Assembly (NCBI RefSeq): GCF_044769865.1
Contig: NZ_JBIZWA010000002.1
Span: 124,001-188,000, forward strand
Source: Homoserinimonas sp044769865
Lineage (GTDB): Bacteria > Actinomycetota > Actinomycetes > Actinomycetales > Microbacteriaceae
Length of the DNA: 64,000 nt
Reading direction: 5' to 3'
Part shown: piece after piece, positions 34,927-44,525 of the stretch
Position numbering within the stretch: the stretch's first letter is position 1
Layout: each line of letters begins with the position of its first letter
The notes under the pieces: generated by a model
Seen by the model: the letters and a program-made list of their open reading frames with translations, nothing else
What the model was told of the DNA's origin: nothing
Database searches by the model: none
Translations under genes and position numbers: made by a program

Positions 34927-36592
34927 ATGGCATCCGACAACCAGGCGACATCGACGGCGCGGGGCACACTGACCAACAGGCAGGGGCATCCGGTTGTCGA
35001 CAACCAGAACACGCGCTCGGTGGGCGCGCGAGGGCCGGCGACGCTCGAGAACTACCAGTTCCTCGAGAAGATCAGCCCACTTCGACCGTGAGCGCATCCC
35101 GGAGCGCGTCGTGCACGCCCGCGGCTTCGTCGCCTACGGCTACTTCGAGGCGACCGGCAAGGTCGGCGACGAGCCCATTGAGAAGTACACGCGGGCGAAA
35201 CTCTTTAACGCGCCGGGCAAACGCACCGACGTCGCAATCCGCTTCTCGAGCGTCATCGGCGGTCGCGACTCATCGGAGGCAGCCCGCGACCCGCGCGGCT
35301 TCGCGATCAAGTTTTACACGGAGGACGGCAACTGGGACCTCGTGGGCAACAACCTCGCGGTCTTCTTCATTCGCGACGCCATCAAGTTTCCTGACGTCAT
35401 CCACTCGCTCAAACCCGACCCCGTGACCTTTCGCCAGGAGCCCGCGCGCATCTTCGACTTCATGTCGCAGACCCCAGAGTCGATGCACATGCTCGTGAAC
35501 CTCTTCAGCCCACGTGGCATCCCGGCGAACTACCGCACGATGCAGGGCTTCGGTGTCAACACATACCGCTGGGTGAACGCAGAGGGCGTCAGCCACCTCG
35601 TCAAGTATCATTGGATCCCGAAGGCGGGCGTCAAGAGCTTCACAGAGGCGGATGCCGCGGCTGTGCAGGCGGGCGACCTCGGGCACGCTTCGCACGACAT
35701 GTTCGAGGCGATCGAGTCGGGTGATTACCCCGAGTGGGAGCTCTACGTGCAGCTCATGAGCGATGACGAGCACCCCGAACTGGACTTCGACCCGCTTGAC
35801 GACACCAAGGTGTGGCCAGAGAACGAGTTTCCCACGCGCCACGTCGGCACCATGGTGCTCAACCGCAATGTCGAGAACTTCTTCGCCGAGAACGAGCAGA
35901 TCGCCTTCGGCACCGGCGTGCTGGTCGACGGGCTCGAGTTCTCCGACGACAAGATGCTCGTCGGGCGCACCTTCTCCTACAGCGACACGCAGCGGTACCG
36001 CGTCGGCCCGAACTATCTGCAACTGCCCGTGAACCAGGCGAAGAACGCGAGGGTCGCCACGAACCAGCGTGACGGCCAGATGACCTACTTCGTGGACGGC
36101 GGCGGAGAGAACCCGCACGTCAACTACGAGCCGTCGATCACGGGCGGCCTCGCTGAAGCGCCGCGGGAGTACCAGTCCGAGATCGGCCCCGAGATCAATG
36201 CGCGACTCGTGCGCGCCCGCATCCCGCGCACGAACGACTACATGCAGGCCGGCCAGCGCTACCAGCTTTTAGAGGACTGGGAGAAGGACGACCTCGTTCT
36301 TAACTTCGTCACCCTTATCGGGCAGGCCGCGCGGCCCGTGCAGGAACGGATGCTGTGGCACTTCTACATGTGCGATGACGAGCTCGGCGCGCGGGTCGGT
36401 GAGGGCCTGGGCATCGCGCTCAATGAGGTGGCCGACCTCGGTCCGCTCGCGACCCAGACACTGAACGCGGAGGAGATCCAGCGCATGCAGAACCTCGGCA
36501 AGAACGGTCCGCGTAATGTCGACGGGCTCACGATGACCCACTGCGTGCCCAACGAGCGGGTCAACATGGTCGACGTCCCCGCCATGTCCTGA
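34927..36592 (+). pseudogene. katA: Catalase (KatA), one-base frameshift near the N-terminus
   Basis: A haem catalase of about 554 residues if repaired. The natural start is the ATG at 34927 (GAGGAG 7-12 bases upstream): 'NRQGHPVVDNQNTRSVG', 'ATLENYQFLEKIS', then 'HFDRERIPERVVHARG' with the active-site His. A CCC at 35076-35078, where CC would keep the frame, sends the reading to a stop at 35091; all the rest ('FYTEDGNWDLVGNN', 'RVFSYSDTQRYR'-type haem Tyr motif, C-terminal domain) reads in the +1 frame to 36592. The remainder has no good start codon. The rest of the gene is well preserved, so a sequencing error or very recent mutation is likely. Confidence 0.85.
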
Positions 36593-36620
36593 CGGGAGAT
36601 CGACGTGCCGCTTCGAGGAG

Positions 36621-37409
36621 CTAGCGCTTCCGCGGAGCGGTGAAGGCGGCGATGAGGCGCTGCGCATCCGGGGTGCTGAACGCCCGCGCAATCGTGCGCG
36701 CCTCATCGTCGAGGGACTCCTGCACCGGGCGGAGGGGTGCGGCGCGGAGAAGGCGTCGCGCTTCTCCGTAAGCACCGGCGGCCCCCGCCAGCCAGTGTGC
36801 CGCGATCTCCTCGGCGCGAGTCGCGATCTGCTCTGCCGGCACGACCTCGGTGACGAGCCCCCAGTCCTTTGCCTCGTCCGCCGTGAGGCGCACGTCGCTG
36901 AGGGTCAGCTGGAGTGCCCGGCGCATGCCGACCGACTCCGTGAGAAGCGTGCTCACACCGCAGTCCGGCGTGAGGCCGATTGCAGCGTAACGCGACGCGT
37001 AGAACGAGGTATCCGCGGCAACGATGTAGTCGGCGCAGAGCATGAAACCGAGACCGCCGCCCGCCACCGCACCCTGGACGGCAGCGACGATCGGCTTGGT
37101 GCCCGCGCGCAGGATGGCGTGGCCCTCGTGAATCACGTCCGCGTGATCGGCGATGGATGCGGCGTCGTAGTCGGCGGTCGCCATGGCCTGCACGTCGCCA
37201 CCCGCGCAGAATGCCGGCCCCGCGGCATCCAGCAGCACGGCCTGCACATCGTCGCGCTCCGTGACCTCGCGGGCGACGTCGCGCCAGCGGTCCGCCGCGT
37301 CGGCGTCGATCGCGTTCAGGCGGGCGGGGCGGTTGAGGGTGACCCGGGCGAGGCCGTCGGTCACACTGAGCAGTACGGTCGAGTTCTTGGCGTCGTCATT
37401 GGCGGTCAT
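36621..37409 (-). CDS. Enoyl-CoA hydratase/isomerase family protein
   Basis: 262 residues, crotonase fold. The oxyanion-hole segments are 'AFCAGGDVQAMA' and 'AVQGAVAGGGLGFMLCADYIVA'. The first catalytic Glu position of true hydratases is replaced ('GLTPDCGVSTLL'), with Asp-Cys where Glu-Gly-like residues usually stand, so the reaction may be isomerisation or hydrolysis of an acyl-CoA. It overlaps the aminotransferase-like gene in front by 14 bases, on the same strand, and is probably cotranscribed with it. Confidence 0.92.
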   Translation of the reverse strand: MTANDDAKNSTVLLSVTDGLARVTLNRPARLNAIDADAADRWRDVAREVTERDDVQAVLLDAAGPAFCAGGDVQAMATADYDAASIADHADVIHEGHAILRAGTKPIVAAVQGAVAGGGLGFMLCADYIVAADTSFYASRYAAIGLTPDCGVSTLLTESVGMRRALQLTLSDVRLTADEAKDWGLVTEVVPAEQIATRAEEIAAHWLAGAAGAYGEARRLLRAAPLRPVQESLDDEARTIARAFSTPDAQRLIAAFTAPRKR

Positions 37410-38571
37410 GGGAGCCGATGGTAGCGGCGGCGATGCGTTCGATCGCCTCCGTTAGCACTTCCGGCGAACATCCGAAGTTCAGGCGAGCGAAACCTGTGCC
37501 CTGCCCACCAAAGTCCGGGCCGGGACTGAGCGCGACGCGGGCATCCGAGAGCAGGCGCTCGGCGGGGTTGTCGCCGAGCCCGAGCGCCCTGAAGTCGAGC
37601 CACGCGAGGTAGCTCGCAGCGGGCTCGCGGTAGACGACGCCGGGGAGCTTCTCAGCGAGAAGGCGCGTGAGCAGCGATCGGTTGCCCTCGAGCGTGGCGA
37701 TGGCGTCGTCGAGCCACGCACTGCCGTGGCGGAACGCCGCGACGCTCGCGATGGCGCCGAGGTGCGAGGTGCGCCAGAAGACCTCCTGGTACATGCCGGA
37801 CATGACGGACCGCATGCGCGCGCTTGCCGTCGCCATGACGGCGCACTTCAGTCCGGCCAGGTTGAAGGCCTTGCTCGCGGAGGTGATCGCGATGCCATGG
37901 TCGCGGGCCTCCTCGCTGACCGTGAGGTAGGGCACGTACTGGCCATCGCTGTGCGTGAGGGGAGCGTGGATCTCGTCGCTCACGATCGTGACGCCGTAGC
38001 GGTCGGCGATGCGTGCCAGTTCCTCGAGCTCGCTCCGAAGGTGCGGATGCCCGAGCGGGTTGTGCGGGTTGCACAGCACCATCGCCTTCGCGCCGTCTTG
38101 GAACGCCGCCTCGATCGCATCGAGATCGAGACTCCAGGCGGAGTGGTCCGAGGCATCCGATGCTCGGAGTGGCACCTCAACGACGGATGCGCCCGATTCG
38201 CGCACGAGCTCGAAGAAGGGCGGATAGACGGGCGGCGTGATGACGACCCCGTCACCCGCTTCGGTCACGCGACGCAGGCACTCGACGATCCCCATGCTGA
38301 CGTCCGCCGTCGAGCGCACGTGCTCCACATCGACGCTCCAGCCCCAGCGCTCGGCGGCGAAGCGGCTGAACGCCTCGGGCAGTTCGGCGTCGCCCGAGGC
38401 GTAGCCCGTGTCGCTGCGACGGATGCTGTCATGCAGCGCCTCCGCGATGGGCTCGGCGAGAGTGAAGTCGAGCTCGGCGACGAAAAGGGGGAGTACGTCG
38501 TCGGGGTGCGTGCGCCACTTGACGCTCGTGCGGCTGCGGAGCTCCGTCAGCGAGGGGATCAATTCCGTCAT
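37396..38571 (-). CDS. MalY/PatB-type PLP-dependent C-S lyase or aminotransferase
   Basis: 391 residues, fold type I aminotransferase class I/II. Marks are 'DVLPLFVAELDF' (MalY/PatB-specific W-x-A-D/E-x-D-F region), 'NPHNPLGHPH', 'VSDEIHAPL' and the Schiff-base lysine in 'SASKAFNLAGLKCA'. The family cleaves cystathionine or cysteine conjugates (beta-lyase). The ATG at 38571 has AGGAAG upstream; the open frame further left is spurious. It is divergent from the L,D-transpeptidase. Confidence 0.92.
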   Translation of the reverse strand: MTELIPSLTELRSRTSVKWRTHPDDVLPLFVAELDFTLAEPIAEALHDSIRRSDTGYASGDAELPEAFSRFAAERWGWSVDVEHVRSTADVSMGIVECLRRVTEAGDGVVITPPVYPPFFELVRESGASVVEVPLRASDASDHSAWSLDLDAIEAAFQDGAKAMVLCNPHNPLGHPHLRSELEELARIADRYGVTIVSDEIHAPLTHSDGQYVPYLTVSEEARDHGIAITSASKAFNLAGLKCAVMATASARMRSVMSGMYQEVFWRTSHLGAIASVAAFRHGSAWLDDAIATLEGNRSLLTRLLAEKLPGVVYREPAASYLAWLDFRALGLGDNPAERLLSDARVALSPGPDFGGQGTGFARLNFGCSPEVLTEAIERIAAATIGSHDRQ

Positions 38572-38672
38572 GCGTCCAGCTTCCTGCATGCACCGCATTG
38601 GCAGGAAGCACCGCGCGATGGTGTGAGAACGTGGAGACACACCTACGGCGGTGGATCGCAAGGAGGCACGGC

Positions 38673-39557
38673 GTGGAGAGGCGGAGGCGAAACCTGGTCG
38701 CAATCTCGGCTGCGGTGACCGCGGCGGGAGTGCTGAGCGCCGTGCTTCTGTGGCCACGCCCTGAGACGCCGCCGCTGGAGACAGCGCCGACGATCTCGCC
38801 GAGTCCCACAGCGCCAAGTCCGCCTCCCAGCCCGGCGGAGCGCTACCCCGCAGACTCCGCCGCCTACGATGTCGCCGCGCTCCCTGCGGCCCAGGTGTAC
38901 TCCGTGATACCCGGGCTCCCGCTGGACCCCGACCCCGGCGGTCCGGTTTTTCCGTTGACCGCCTCCGCAGCCGCACCCTCCGTGCCCGTGTTCCCGGAAC
39001 CGGGGTCGCCACCGGTCGCCCAGCTTCCGCAGGCGCAGGCACACGATGGCACCACGGTGCCCGTGATCGAGCAGCACACGCACTGGGTGAAGGTCTTGCT
39101 CCCCGCCCGCGCAGGCCTCCCGTCGGGCGGGGTCGTGGGACAGACGACGGGATGGCTCCGTGCCTCCGATGTCACACTCTCGGACAACCCCTACGTTGTG
39201 ACGGTGAGCATCTCCTCAGGCACGATCGCCGTCGCAGAGTCTGGCCAGACCGTGTATGAGAGTTCCGGATTCGCATACGGCACCCCCGCGACGCCCACCC
39301 CGCTCGGCCGCACCTTCGTCATGACGGTGTTCACCGACCCGGCAGCCACCTACACACGGGGCAACCCGACGACGGCCCTGGCGGTGCAGTCGCCCACGCT
39401 CGATGGCTTCGGGGGAGCATCCGTCGCCGTCACGGCGTTCCACTATCACGACGCCCGCTCCGGCCCGATCTCCAACGGATGCATTCGCGTCGACCCGGCG
39501 ACGGCCCAGTACTTGGCTGGGCTGCCGCTCGGCACGCCCGTTGTGGTCACGGGGTAG
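38673..39557 (+). CDS. L,D-transpeptidase (YkuD domain), membrane-anchored
   Basis: 294 residues from the GTG at 38673, which has GGAGG 6-10 bases upstream; a TTG 75 bases earlier lacks such a site. Basic N-terminus and one hydrophobic segment (about 10-28) anchor it, a Pro/Ser-rich spacer follows, and the YkuD catalytic domain is at the C-terminus, with 'FHYHDARSGPISNGCIRVDPATAQYL' containing the conserved H and the S-x-G-C-I-R nucleophile. It forms 3-3 cross-links in peptidoglycan or attaches proteins. Extracytoplasmic. Confidence 0.92.
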   Translation: MERRRRNLVAISAAVTAAGVLSAVLLWPRPETPPLETAPTISPSPTAPSPPPSPAERYPADSAAYDVAALPAAQVYSVIPGLPLDPDPGGPVFPLTASAAAPSVPVFPEPGSPPVAQLPQAQAHDGTTVPVIEQHTHWVKVLLPARAGLPSGGVVGQTTGWLRASDVTLSDNPYVVTVSISSGTIAVAESGQTVYESSGFAYGTPATPTPLGRTFVMTVFTDPAATYTRGNPTTALAVQSPTLDGFGGASVAVTAFHYHDARSGPISNGCIRVDPATAQYLAGLPLGTPVVVTG

Positions 39558-39578
39558 CCAGAACCGTCGCGCGCGGGC

Positions 39579-40391
39579 TCAGCACCCTACGCCGCTGGGG
39601 TCCTCCTGGCAGGTACGGCTGACGAGGACGGTGTCGATCGTGTAGGCCCTCGCCGTGGTGGTGGCGTCGACAGAAAGTGTGCCGGGAATGTCGAACCAAT
39701 CACCCGTCGAGTCGTACGCGAAGCGGGCGCGGTAGAGCACCGACGCTGAGATCGTGAAGGTGCCCCGTTCAGCGTAGGTATGGCTGGTGGGCGTGCGCTC
39801 GAACTCGTCCACCCCCAATGCTCCCCATGTGTCCCCGCCGGTCGAGGACGACACCGTCGTACCGTCGCCGAAATCGAAGCGATAGCCGACGGGGATGAAC
39901 TGCACGGATGCCGGTGCGCCCAGCAGGAGCCCGTGTCGTTCGTGGGCCGCGGCGCTTGCGATGAAGTTGGTGGGGAGGCCGACCGCGGCCCATCCGTCTG
40001 GTTCCATCGTCAGCATGGGCGCGGCCGCGCCAAACGAGACGAGATCGGACACACGCGGCGCGCGCCGCACGGTCGTGCACAACTCGGACACGAAGTCGGC
40101 GCAGTTGAAGGTGATGCCGTCGCTTGAGCCGGTGAGGATCTCAGGGTTGATTCGCGCGGAAGAGGGTCCCCCGTCCCCACCCTCGGACTCCGAGGCTGAA
40201 CTGTCGCCAGAAGCTGTGCCATCCAATTCGACGGTGTCGACATCATCATCGACGGTCGCGGTGACGCAAAGCTGATTGAGGACGTCCTCTGTCGTGCAGA
40301 CGGTTTCGGTCTCCGCGGCGCGTGCCGCCGCTGCGAACGCGGTGAGAAACGCCGCTATGCAGATAACAGTCAGCACTCGAGTGACGGCCAC
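39579..40391 (-). CDS. Secreted PKD-like domain protein, function unknown
   Basis: 270 residues with a signal peptide (hydrophobic 5-25, Ala-rich cleavage region). A Ser/Gly/Glu-rich low-complexity linker (about 60-80) precedes the body. 'VGYRFDFGDGTTV' and 'TSHTYAERGTFTISASV' form a PKD-type beta sandwich. The N-terminal 'VCTTEDVLNQLCVT' and C-terminal 'SRTCQEDPSGVGC' contain Cys pairs likely to form disulfides. Its start overlaps the lipoprotein gene by 22 bases, so the two are coexpressed. Possible role at the cell surface. Confidence 0.82.
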   Translation of the reverse strand: MAVTRVLTVICIAAFLTAFAAAARAAETETVCTTEDVLNQLCVTATVDDDVDTVELDGTASGDSSASESEGGDGGPSSARINPEILTGSSDGITFNCADFVSELCTTVRRAPRVSDLVSFGAAAPMLTMEPDGWAAVGLPTNFIASAAAHERHGLLLGAPASVQFIPVGYRFDFGDGTTVSSSTGGDTWGALGVDEFERTPTSHTYAERGTFTISASVLYRARFAYDSTGDWFDIPGTLSVDATTTARAYTIDTVLVSRTCQEDPSGVGC

Positions 40392-40918
40392 GGTTCCATC
40401 CTGTCCAGCCGAAGACCGGCCTCCCCGTCTGACGTCAACTTAGCTTCAAAGGCCTGACGAGCCGGAACGTGCGTAAGGTCGAGTAGGTCGCCGTTCTCAT
40501 AGACCTGTCGCTGAGAGTTGTCCACACACAAGGTGACCATCACTGTCGCCGCCGTTGCGGAGCCGTACCACTGCTGCAGAGCAACTCGATCAAAGTCAAT
40601 GGACCCCTCTTGTTTTCGGGCGCTTGCCGCGAACCGTGACAGCGAGTCCGTGTGCCCTGAAATGGCATCCGCAGTCACCACCGCTGCAATCCGTTCCGGC
40701 TCGGCTCCGCCCTCTTGAAGTATCCGGTTGTTCATTTCCCAGAACTCCGCGAGCGCCGCCTCGGCTGCAGCGAGCGCCGCCTCGTCGGATTCGAAGGCGG
40801 GCGCCGGGCTGTCGGTGCCCGGCTGCGGCTGTGCTGTGTCCGCGGAGCAGCCCGCCGCGAGCAGGGCACACAGCATCACGGTGATGACGGACGCGAGAGT
40901 GTTGCGGGCGGCACGCAT
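40370..40918 (-). CDS. Lipoprotein, function unknown
   Basis: 182 residues with a signal peptide and lipobox 'LLAAGC' (Cys about 23), a Pro/Ala-rich linker, then a globular part 'ALAEFWEMNNRILQEGGAEPERIAAVVTADA' resembling nuclear transport factor 2-like small folds seen in actinobacterial lipoproteins (uncertain). The ATG at 40918 is six bases after a TACTGT -10, so the mRNA is probably leaderless. It is in an operon with the PKD-like protein. Confidence 0.85.
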   Translation of the reverse strand: MRAARNTLASVITVMLCALLAAGCSADTAQPQPGTDSPAPAFESDEAALAAAEAALAEFWEMNNRILQEGGAEPERIAAVVTADAISGHTDSLSRFAASARKQEGSIDFDRVALQQWYGSATAATVMVTLCVDNSQRQVYENGDLLDLTHVPARQAFEAKLTSDGEAGLRLDRMEPWPSLEC

Positions 40919-40924
40919 GCGCCG

Positions 40925-40930
40925 ACAGTA
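40925..40930 (-). promoter_or_regulatory. -10 box, leaderless start of the lipoprotein gene
   Basis: TACTGT on the minus strand, six bases before the ATG at 40918. Confidence 0.5.
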
Positions 40931-40984
40931 ACGAGGGTCGCTCCTGCGTGGCGCTCGTTGTCCACAGTCCGCGTTCCCACGGTA

Positions 40985-41219
40985 TCCTTGAGTCACAGGC
41001 ACTGATCCGGCCATCACCGGGGAGTCTTCGGCAGAACAGCGGATGCCCCGGCACCCGCCCAGTAGAACCGAACGGGTCTGGCCCGTCACAGCCAAGGAAC
41101 AAGCGGTCGCATCGCGGGTTGAGCTCGACGAAACCGGATGCGACAAGCGAGGTGGTACCGCGGAGGGTGAGCAGATCATCCGTCGTCCTCGTGCAGATTC
41201 GTCACTGCCAGGAGAAGAC
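40985..41219 (+). promoter_or_regulatory. T-box riboswitch of ileS (ultrashort stem I, translational type)
   Basis: The T-box core GAGGTGGTACCGCGG lies at 41149-41163. Upstream, CCGG-CCATCA-CCGG (41007-41020) is the ultrashort stem I hairpin of actinobacterial ileS T-boxes; its loop carries ATC at 41013-41015, an isoleucine codon. CGAGG before the core can pair with CCTCG near 41190-41194, forming the antisequestrator. The ileS ribosome site AGGAG (41210-41214) follows with no terminator, so regulation is most likely at translation: uncharged tRNA-Ile frees the site. Confidence 0.93.
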
Positions 41220-44200
41220 TTGACCTACCCGCGCCCCTCCCACGACGGCACGCCCGCAGCACCCGTGACGCCGAGCCCTGACTTCCCGGCGATCGAGAGG
41301 GGCATCCTCGCCTTCTGGAAGGGCGACGACACCTTCCAGGCGTCGATCGACAACCGCGAGGGATGCGACGAGTGGGTCTTCTACGACGGCCCGCCCTTCG
41401 CGAACGGTCTGCCGCACTATGGCCACCTCCTGACTGGCTACGCGAAGGACCTGTTCCCGCGCTACCAGACCATGCGCGGCAAGCAGGTGCACCGCCGCTT
41501 CGGCTGGGACACCCACGGGCTACCCGCCGAGCTGGAGGCGATGCGCCAGCTGGGCATCACGCGCAAGGACGAGATCGAGTCGATGGGCGTCGAGGCCTTC
41601 AACGCGACGGCGCGCGAGTCGGTGCTGCGATACACGAACGAGTGGCAGGACTACGTCACCCGGCAAGCCCGCTGGGTCGACTTCGAGAACGACTACAAGA
41701 CCCTCGACATCTCCTTCATGGAGTCGGTCATCTGGGCCTTCAAGCGCCTCTACGACAAGGGCCTCGCCTATGAGGGCTTCCGCGTGCTGCCGTACTGCTG
41801 GAACGACGAGACCCCGCTCTCCAACCATGAGCTGCGCATGGATGACGACGTCTACAAAATGCGCCAGGACCAGACCGTCACGGTCACCTTCCCGCTCGTG
41901 GGCGAGAAGGCCGAGGCGCTCGGGCTGACGGGCGTGCGCGCCCTCGCATGGACGACGACCCCCTGGACGCTCCCCACCAACGCCGCCCTCGCGGTCGGCC
42001 CCGAGATCGAGTACGCCGTGATCCCGAGCGGTCCGCTGGGCGCGGGCGACGGCTCGGCCGAGGCGGTCTCCCAGTACCTCCTGGCCGCCGACACCGTCGC
42101 GGCCTACGCGAAGGACCTGGGCTACGAGAGCGCAGCGGATGCCGCGGCATCCGTCACCCGCACCCTCAAGGGTGCCGATCTGGGCGGTGTGAAGTACGAC
42201 CGGCTCTGGGACTTCTACGCCCACGCGGAGGGCTACGAGAACGCGTGGCAGATCCTCGTCGCCGAGTACGTCGCGACGGGTGAGGGCACGGGCATCGTGC
42301 ACCAGGCGCCCGCCTACGGTGAAGACGACCAGGTGACGTGCGCCAAGGCGGGCATCCCCGTCGTGATCTCGGTCGATGACGGTGGCCGCTTCCTGCCCGC
42401 CGTCGAGCCGGTCGCGGGCCTGCAGGTCTTCGACGCCAACAAGCCGCTCACCCAGCTGCTGAGGGCTGACGGTCGCCTCCTGCAGCAGAAGAGCTACGAG
42501 CACAGCTACCCGCACTGCTGGCGCTGCCGCCAGCCGCTCATCTACAAGGCGGTCTCGAGCTGGTTCATCCGCGTGCCGGAGTTCCGCGACCGCGCCGTCG
42601 AGATCAACGAGCAGATCAACTGGGTGCCGGAGAACGTCAAGCACGGCCAGTTCGGCAAGTGGATGGGGAACGCCCGCGACTGGTCGATCTCGCGCAACCG
42701 CTACTGGGGTTCGCCGATCCCGGTGTGGAAGAGCGACAACCCCGAGTACCCCCGCGTCGACGTCTACGGCTCGCTCGAGGAGCTCGAGCGTGACTTCGGC
42801 ACGCTGCCACGCAACGCAGAGGGCGAACCCGACCTGCACCGCCCCTTCATCGACGACCTGACCCGCCCGAACCCGGATGACCCGACGGGCCAGTCGACCA
42901 TGCGCCGCATCGAGGACGTGCTCGACGTCTGGTTCGACTCCGGCTCGATGCCCTACGCCCAGGTGCACTACCCCTTCGAGAACAAGGACTGGTTCGACAC
43001 CCACAACCCGGCCGACTTCATCGTCGAGTACATCGGGCAGACGCGCGGCTGGTTCTACACGATGCACGTGCTGTCGACGGCACTCTTCGATCGCCCGGCG
43101 TTCAAGAACGTCATCAGCCACGGCATCGTGCTCGGCAATGACGGGCAGAAGATGTCGAAGTCGCTGCGCAACTACCCGGATGTCAACGAGGTCTTCGAGC
43201 GCGACGGCGCGGATGCCATGCGTTGGTTCCTCATGTCGTCGTCGGTCATCCGCGGTGGCAACCTCATCGTGACGGAGGAGGGCATCCGTGAGGGAGTGCG
43301 GCAGTTCCTCCTTCCGCTCTGGAGCACCTACTACTTCTTCACCCTCTACGCGAACGCGGCGCAGGAGGGCGGCTACGAGGCGAGCCGGCGCACCGACTCG
43401 GGCCACGTGCTCGATCGCTACCTGCTCGCGAAGACCCGGCAGCTGGTGACGGATGTCACAGCGCATCTTGACGCCCTCGACTCCCCGCTCGCGGCCAATG
43501 CGCTCCGCGACTTCGCCGACGTGCTCACGAACTGGTACGTGCGCAGGAGCCGCGACCGCTTCTGGGCGGGCACCGACAAGGACGCCTTCGACACGCTCTA
43601 CACCGTGCTTGAGACCCTGACCCGGCTCGCCGCCCCGCTCGCACCGCTCGTGAGCGAGAAGGTGTGGCAGGGCCTCACCGGCGGGCGCAGCGTGCACCTC
43701 ACCGACTGGCCTGACGCGGAGGAGTTCCCGGCTGACCCGACTCTCGCGGCGACGATGGACCGTGTGCGTGAGATCGCCTCCGCCGGGCTCGCCCTGCGCA
43801 AGGCGACGGGTCGCCGCGTTCGGTTGCCGCTCGCGAGCCTCACGGTCGTGAGCGACGACGGCGCCCGTCTCGAGGAGTTCAGCTCGATCGTGCGCGACGA
43901 GCTCAACGTCAAGGCGGTCGACCTCGTTCCGCTCGCGGAGGACAGCCTCAGTGCCTTCGGCATCGAGCGCAAGCTCACGGTCAACGCCCGCGCGGCAGGT
44001 CCCCGCATCGGCAAGGCCGTGCAGCAGGTCATCGCGGCGGCGAAGTCCGGCGACTGGGCCCCCGCTGGCGACAATGTGATCGCGGGCGGCGTCGAACTGC
44101 TGCCGGGCGAGTTCGAGCTCCAGCTCACGGCCGGGTCCTCCGAGCAGGCCATCAGCTTCCTGCCGGGCGGCGGCTTCGTGCTGCTCGACACCGCGACGAC

Positions 44201-44525
44201 GCCCGAGCTTGAGGCGGAGGGACTCGCACGTGACCTCGTGAGGGCCGTGCAGGATGCTCGCCGTGGCGCCGGGTTCGACGTGAGCGACCGCATCCGTCTC
44301 GACGTCTTCGCCGAGGCGGACGCGGATGCCGACGCGCTCGAGTCGTTCACGGAACTCGTGTCGGGAGAGACACTGTCGCGCCAGATGAGGGTGCATCGCG
44401 GCGCAGGGGCGGAACTGCGGGGCGAAGCAGGCGCGCACCGTGCCGAGGTCCGCGCGGGGCAGTACTCGAATGCGGGCCGCATCGTGCTCGATGTGGCGCG
44501 CTGGGGAGAAGGAATCGATGTCTGA
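41220..44525 (+). CDS. ileS: Isoleucyl-tRNA synthetase
   Basis: 1101 residues from the TTG at 41220 (AGGAG 5-9 bases upstream); the frame is open leftwards but that part is the T-box. HIGH-type motif 'GLPHYGHLL' at about residue 66 and 'GQKMSKSLRNYP' at about 645. Length above 1000 residues, the HYGH form and the lack of a visible C-terminal Cys4 zinc finger fit the eukaryote-like type 2 IleS, a group often less sensitive to mupirocin (family knowledge, not shown here). The stop overlaps folC by 8 bases. Confidence 0.97.
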   Translation: MTYPRPSHDGTPAAPVTPSPDFPAIERGILAFWKGDDTFQASIDNREGCDEWVFYDGPPFANGLPHYGHLLTGYAKDLFPRYQTMRGKQVHRRFGWDTHGLPAELEAMRQLGITRKDEIESMGVEAFNATARESVLRYTNEWQDYVTRQARWVDFENDYKTLDISFMESVIWAFKRLYDKGLAYEGFRVLPYCWNDETPLSNHELRMDDDVYKMRQDQTVTVTFPLVGEKAEALGLTGVRALAWTTTPWTLPTNAALAVGPEIEYAVIPSGPLGAGDGSAEAVSQYLLAADTVAAYAKDLGYESAADAAASVTRTLKGADLGGVKYDRLWDFYAHAEGYENAWQILVAEYVATGEGTGIVHQAPAYGEDDQVTCAKAGIPVVISVDDGGRFLPAVEPVAGLQVFDANKPLTQLLRADGRLLQQKSYEHSYPHCWRCRQPLIYKAVSSWFIRVPEFRDRAVEINEQINWVPENVKHGQFGKWMGNARDWSISRNRYWGSPIPVWKSDNPEYPRVDVYGSLEELERDFGTLPRNAEGEPDLHRPFIDDLTRPNPDDPTGQSTMRRIEDVLDVWFDSGSMPYAQVHYPFENKDWFDTHNPADFIVEYIGQTRGWFYTMHVLSTALFDRPAFKNVISHGIVLGNDGQKMSKSLRNYPDVNEVFERDGADAMRWFLMSSSVIRGGNLIVTEEGIREGVRQFLLPLWSTYYFFTLYANAAQEGGYEASRRTDSGHVLDRYLLAKTRQLVTDVTAHLDALDSPLAANALRDFADVLTNWYVRRSRDRFWAGTDKDAFDTLYTVLETLTRLAAPLAPLVSEKVWQGLTGGRSVHLTDWPDAEEFPADPTLAATMDRVREIASAGLALRKATGRRVRLPLASLTVVSDDGARLEEFSSIVRDELNVKAVDLVPLAEDSLSAFGIERKLTVNARAAGPRIGKAVQQVIAAAKSGDWAPAGDNVIAGGVELLPGEFELQLTAGSSEQAISFLPGGGFVLLDTATTPELEAEGLARDLVRAVQDARRGAGFDVSDRIRLDVFAEADADADALESFTELVSGETLSRQMRVHRGAGAELRGEAGAHRAEVRAGQYSNAGRIVLDVARWGEGIDV

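Noticed and set aside
34786..35097. Longer N-terminus for BioY
   Set aside because: The extra 104 residues have no BioY similarity and overlap the catalase start on the other strand; GTG at 34785 has a good ribosome site.
41043..41219. Longer N-terminus for IleS
   Set aside because: This stretch is the T-box RNA; TTG at 41220 has AGGAG at the right distance.
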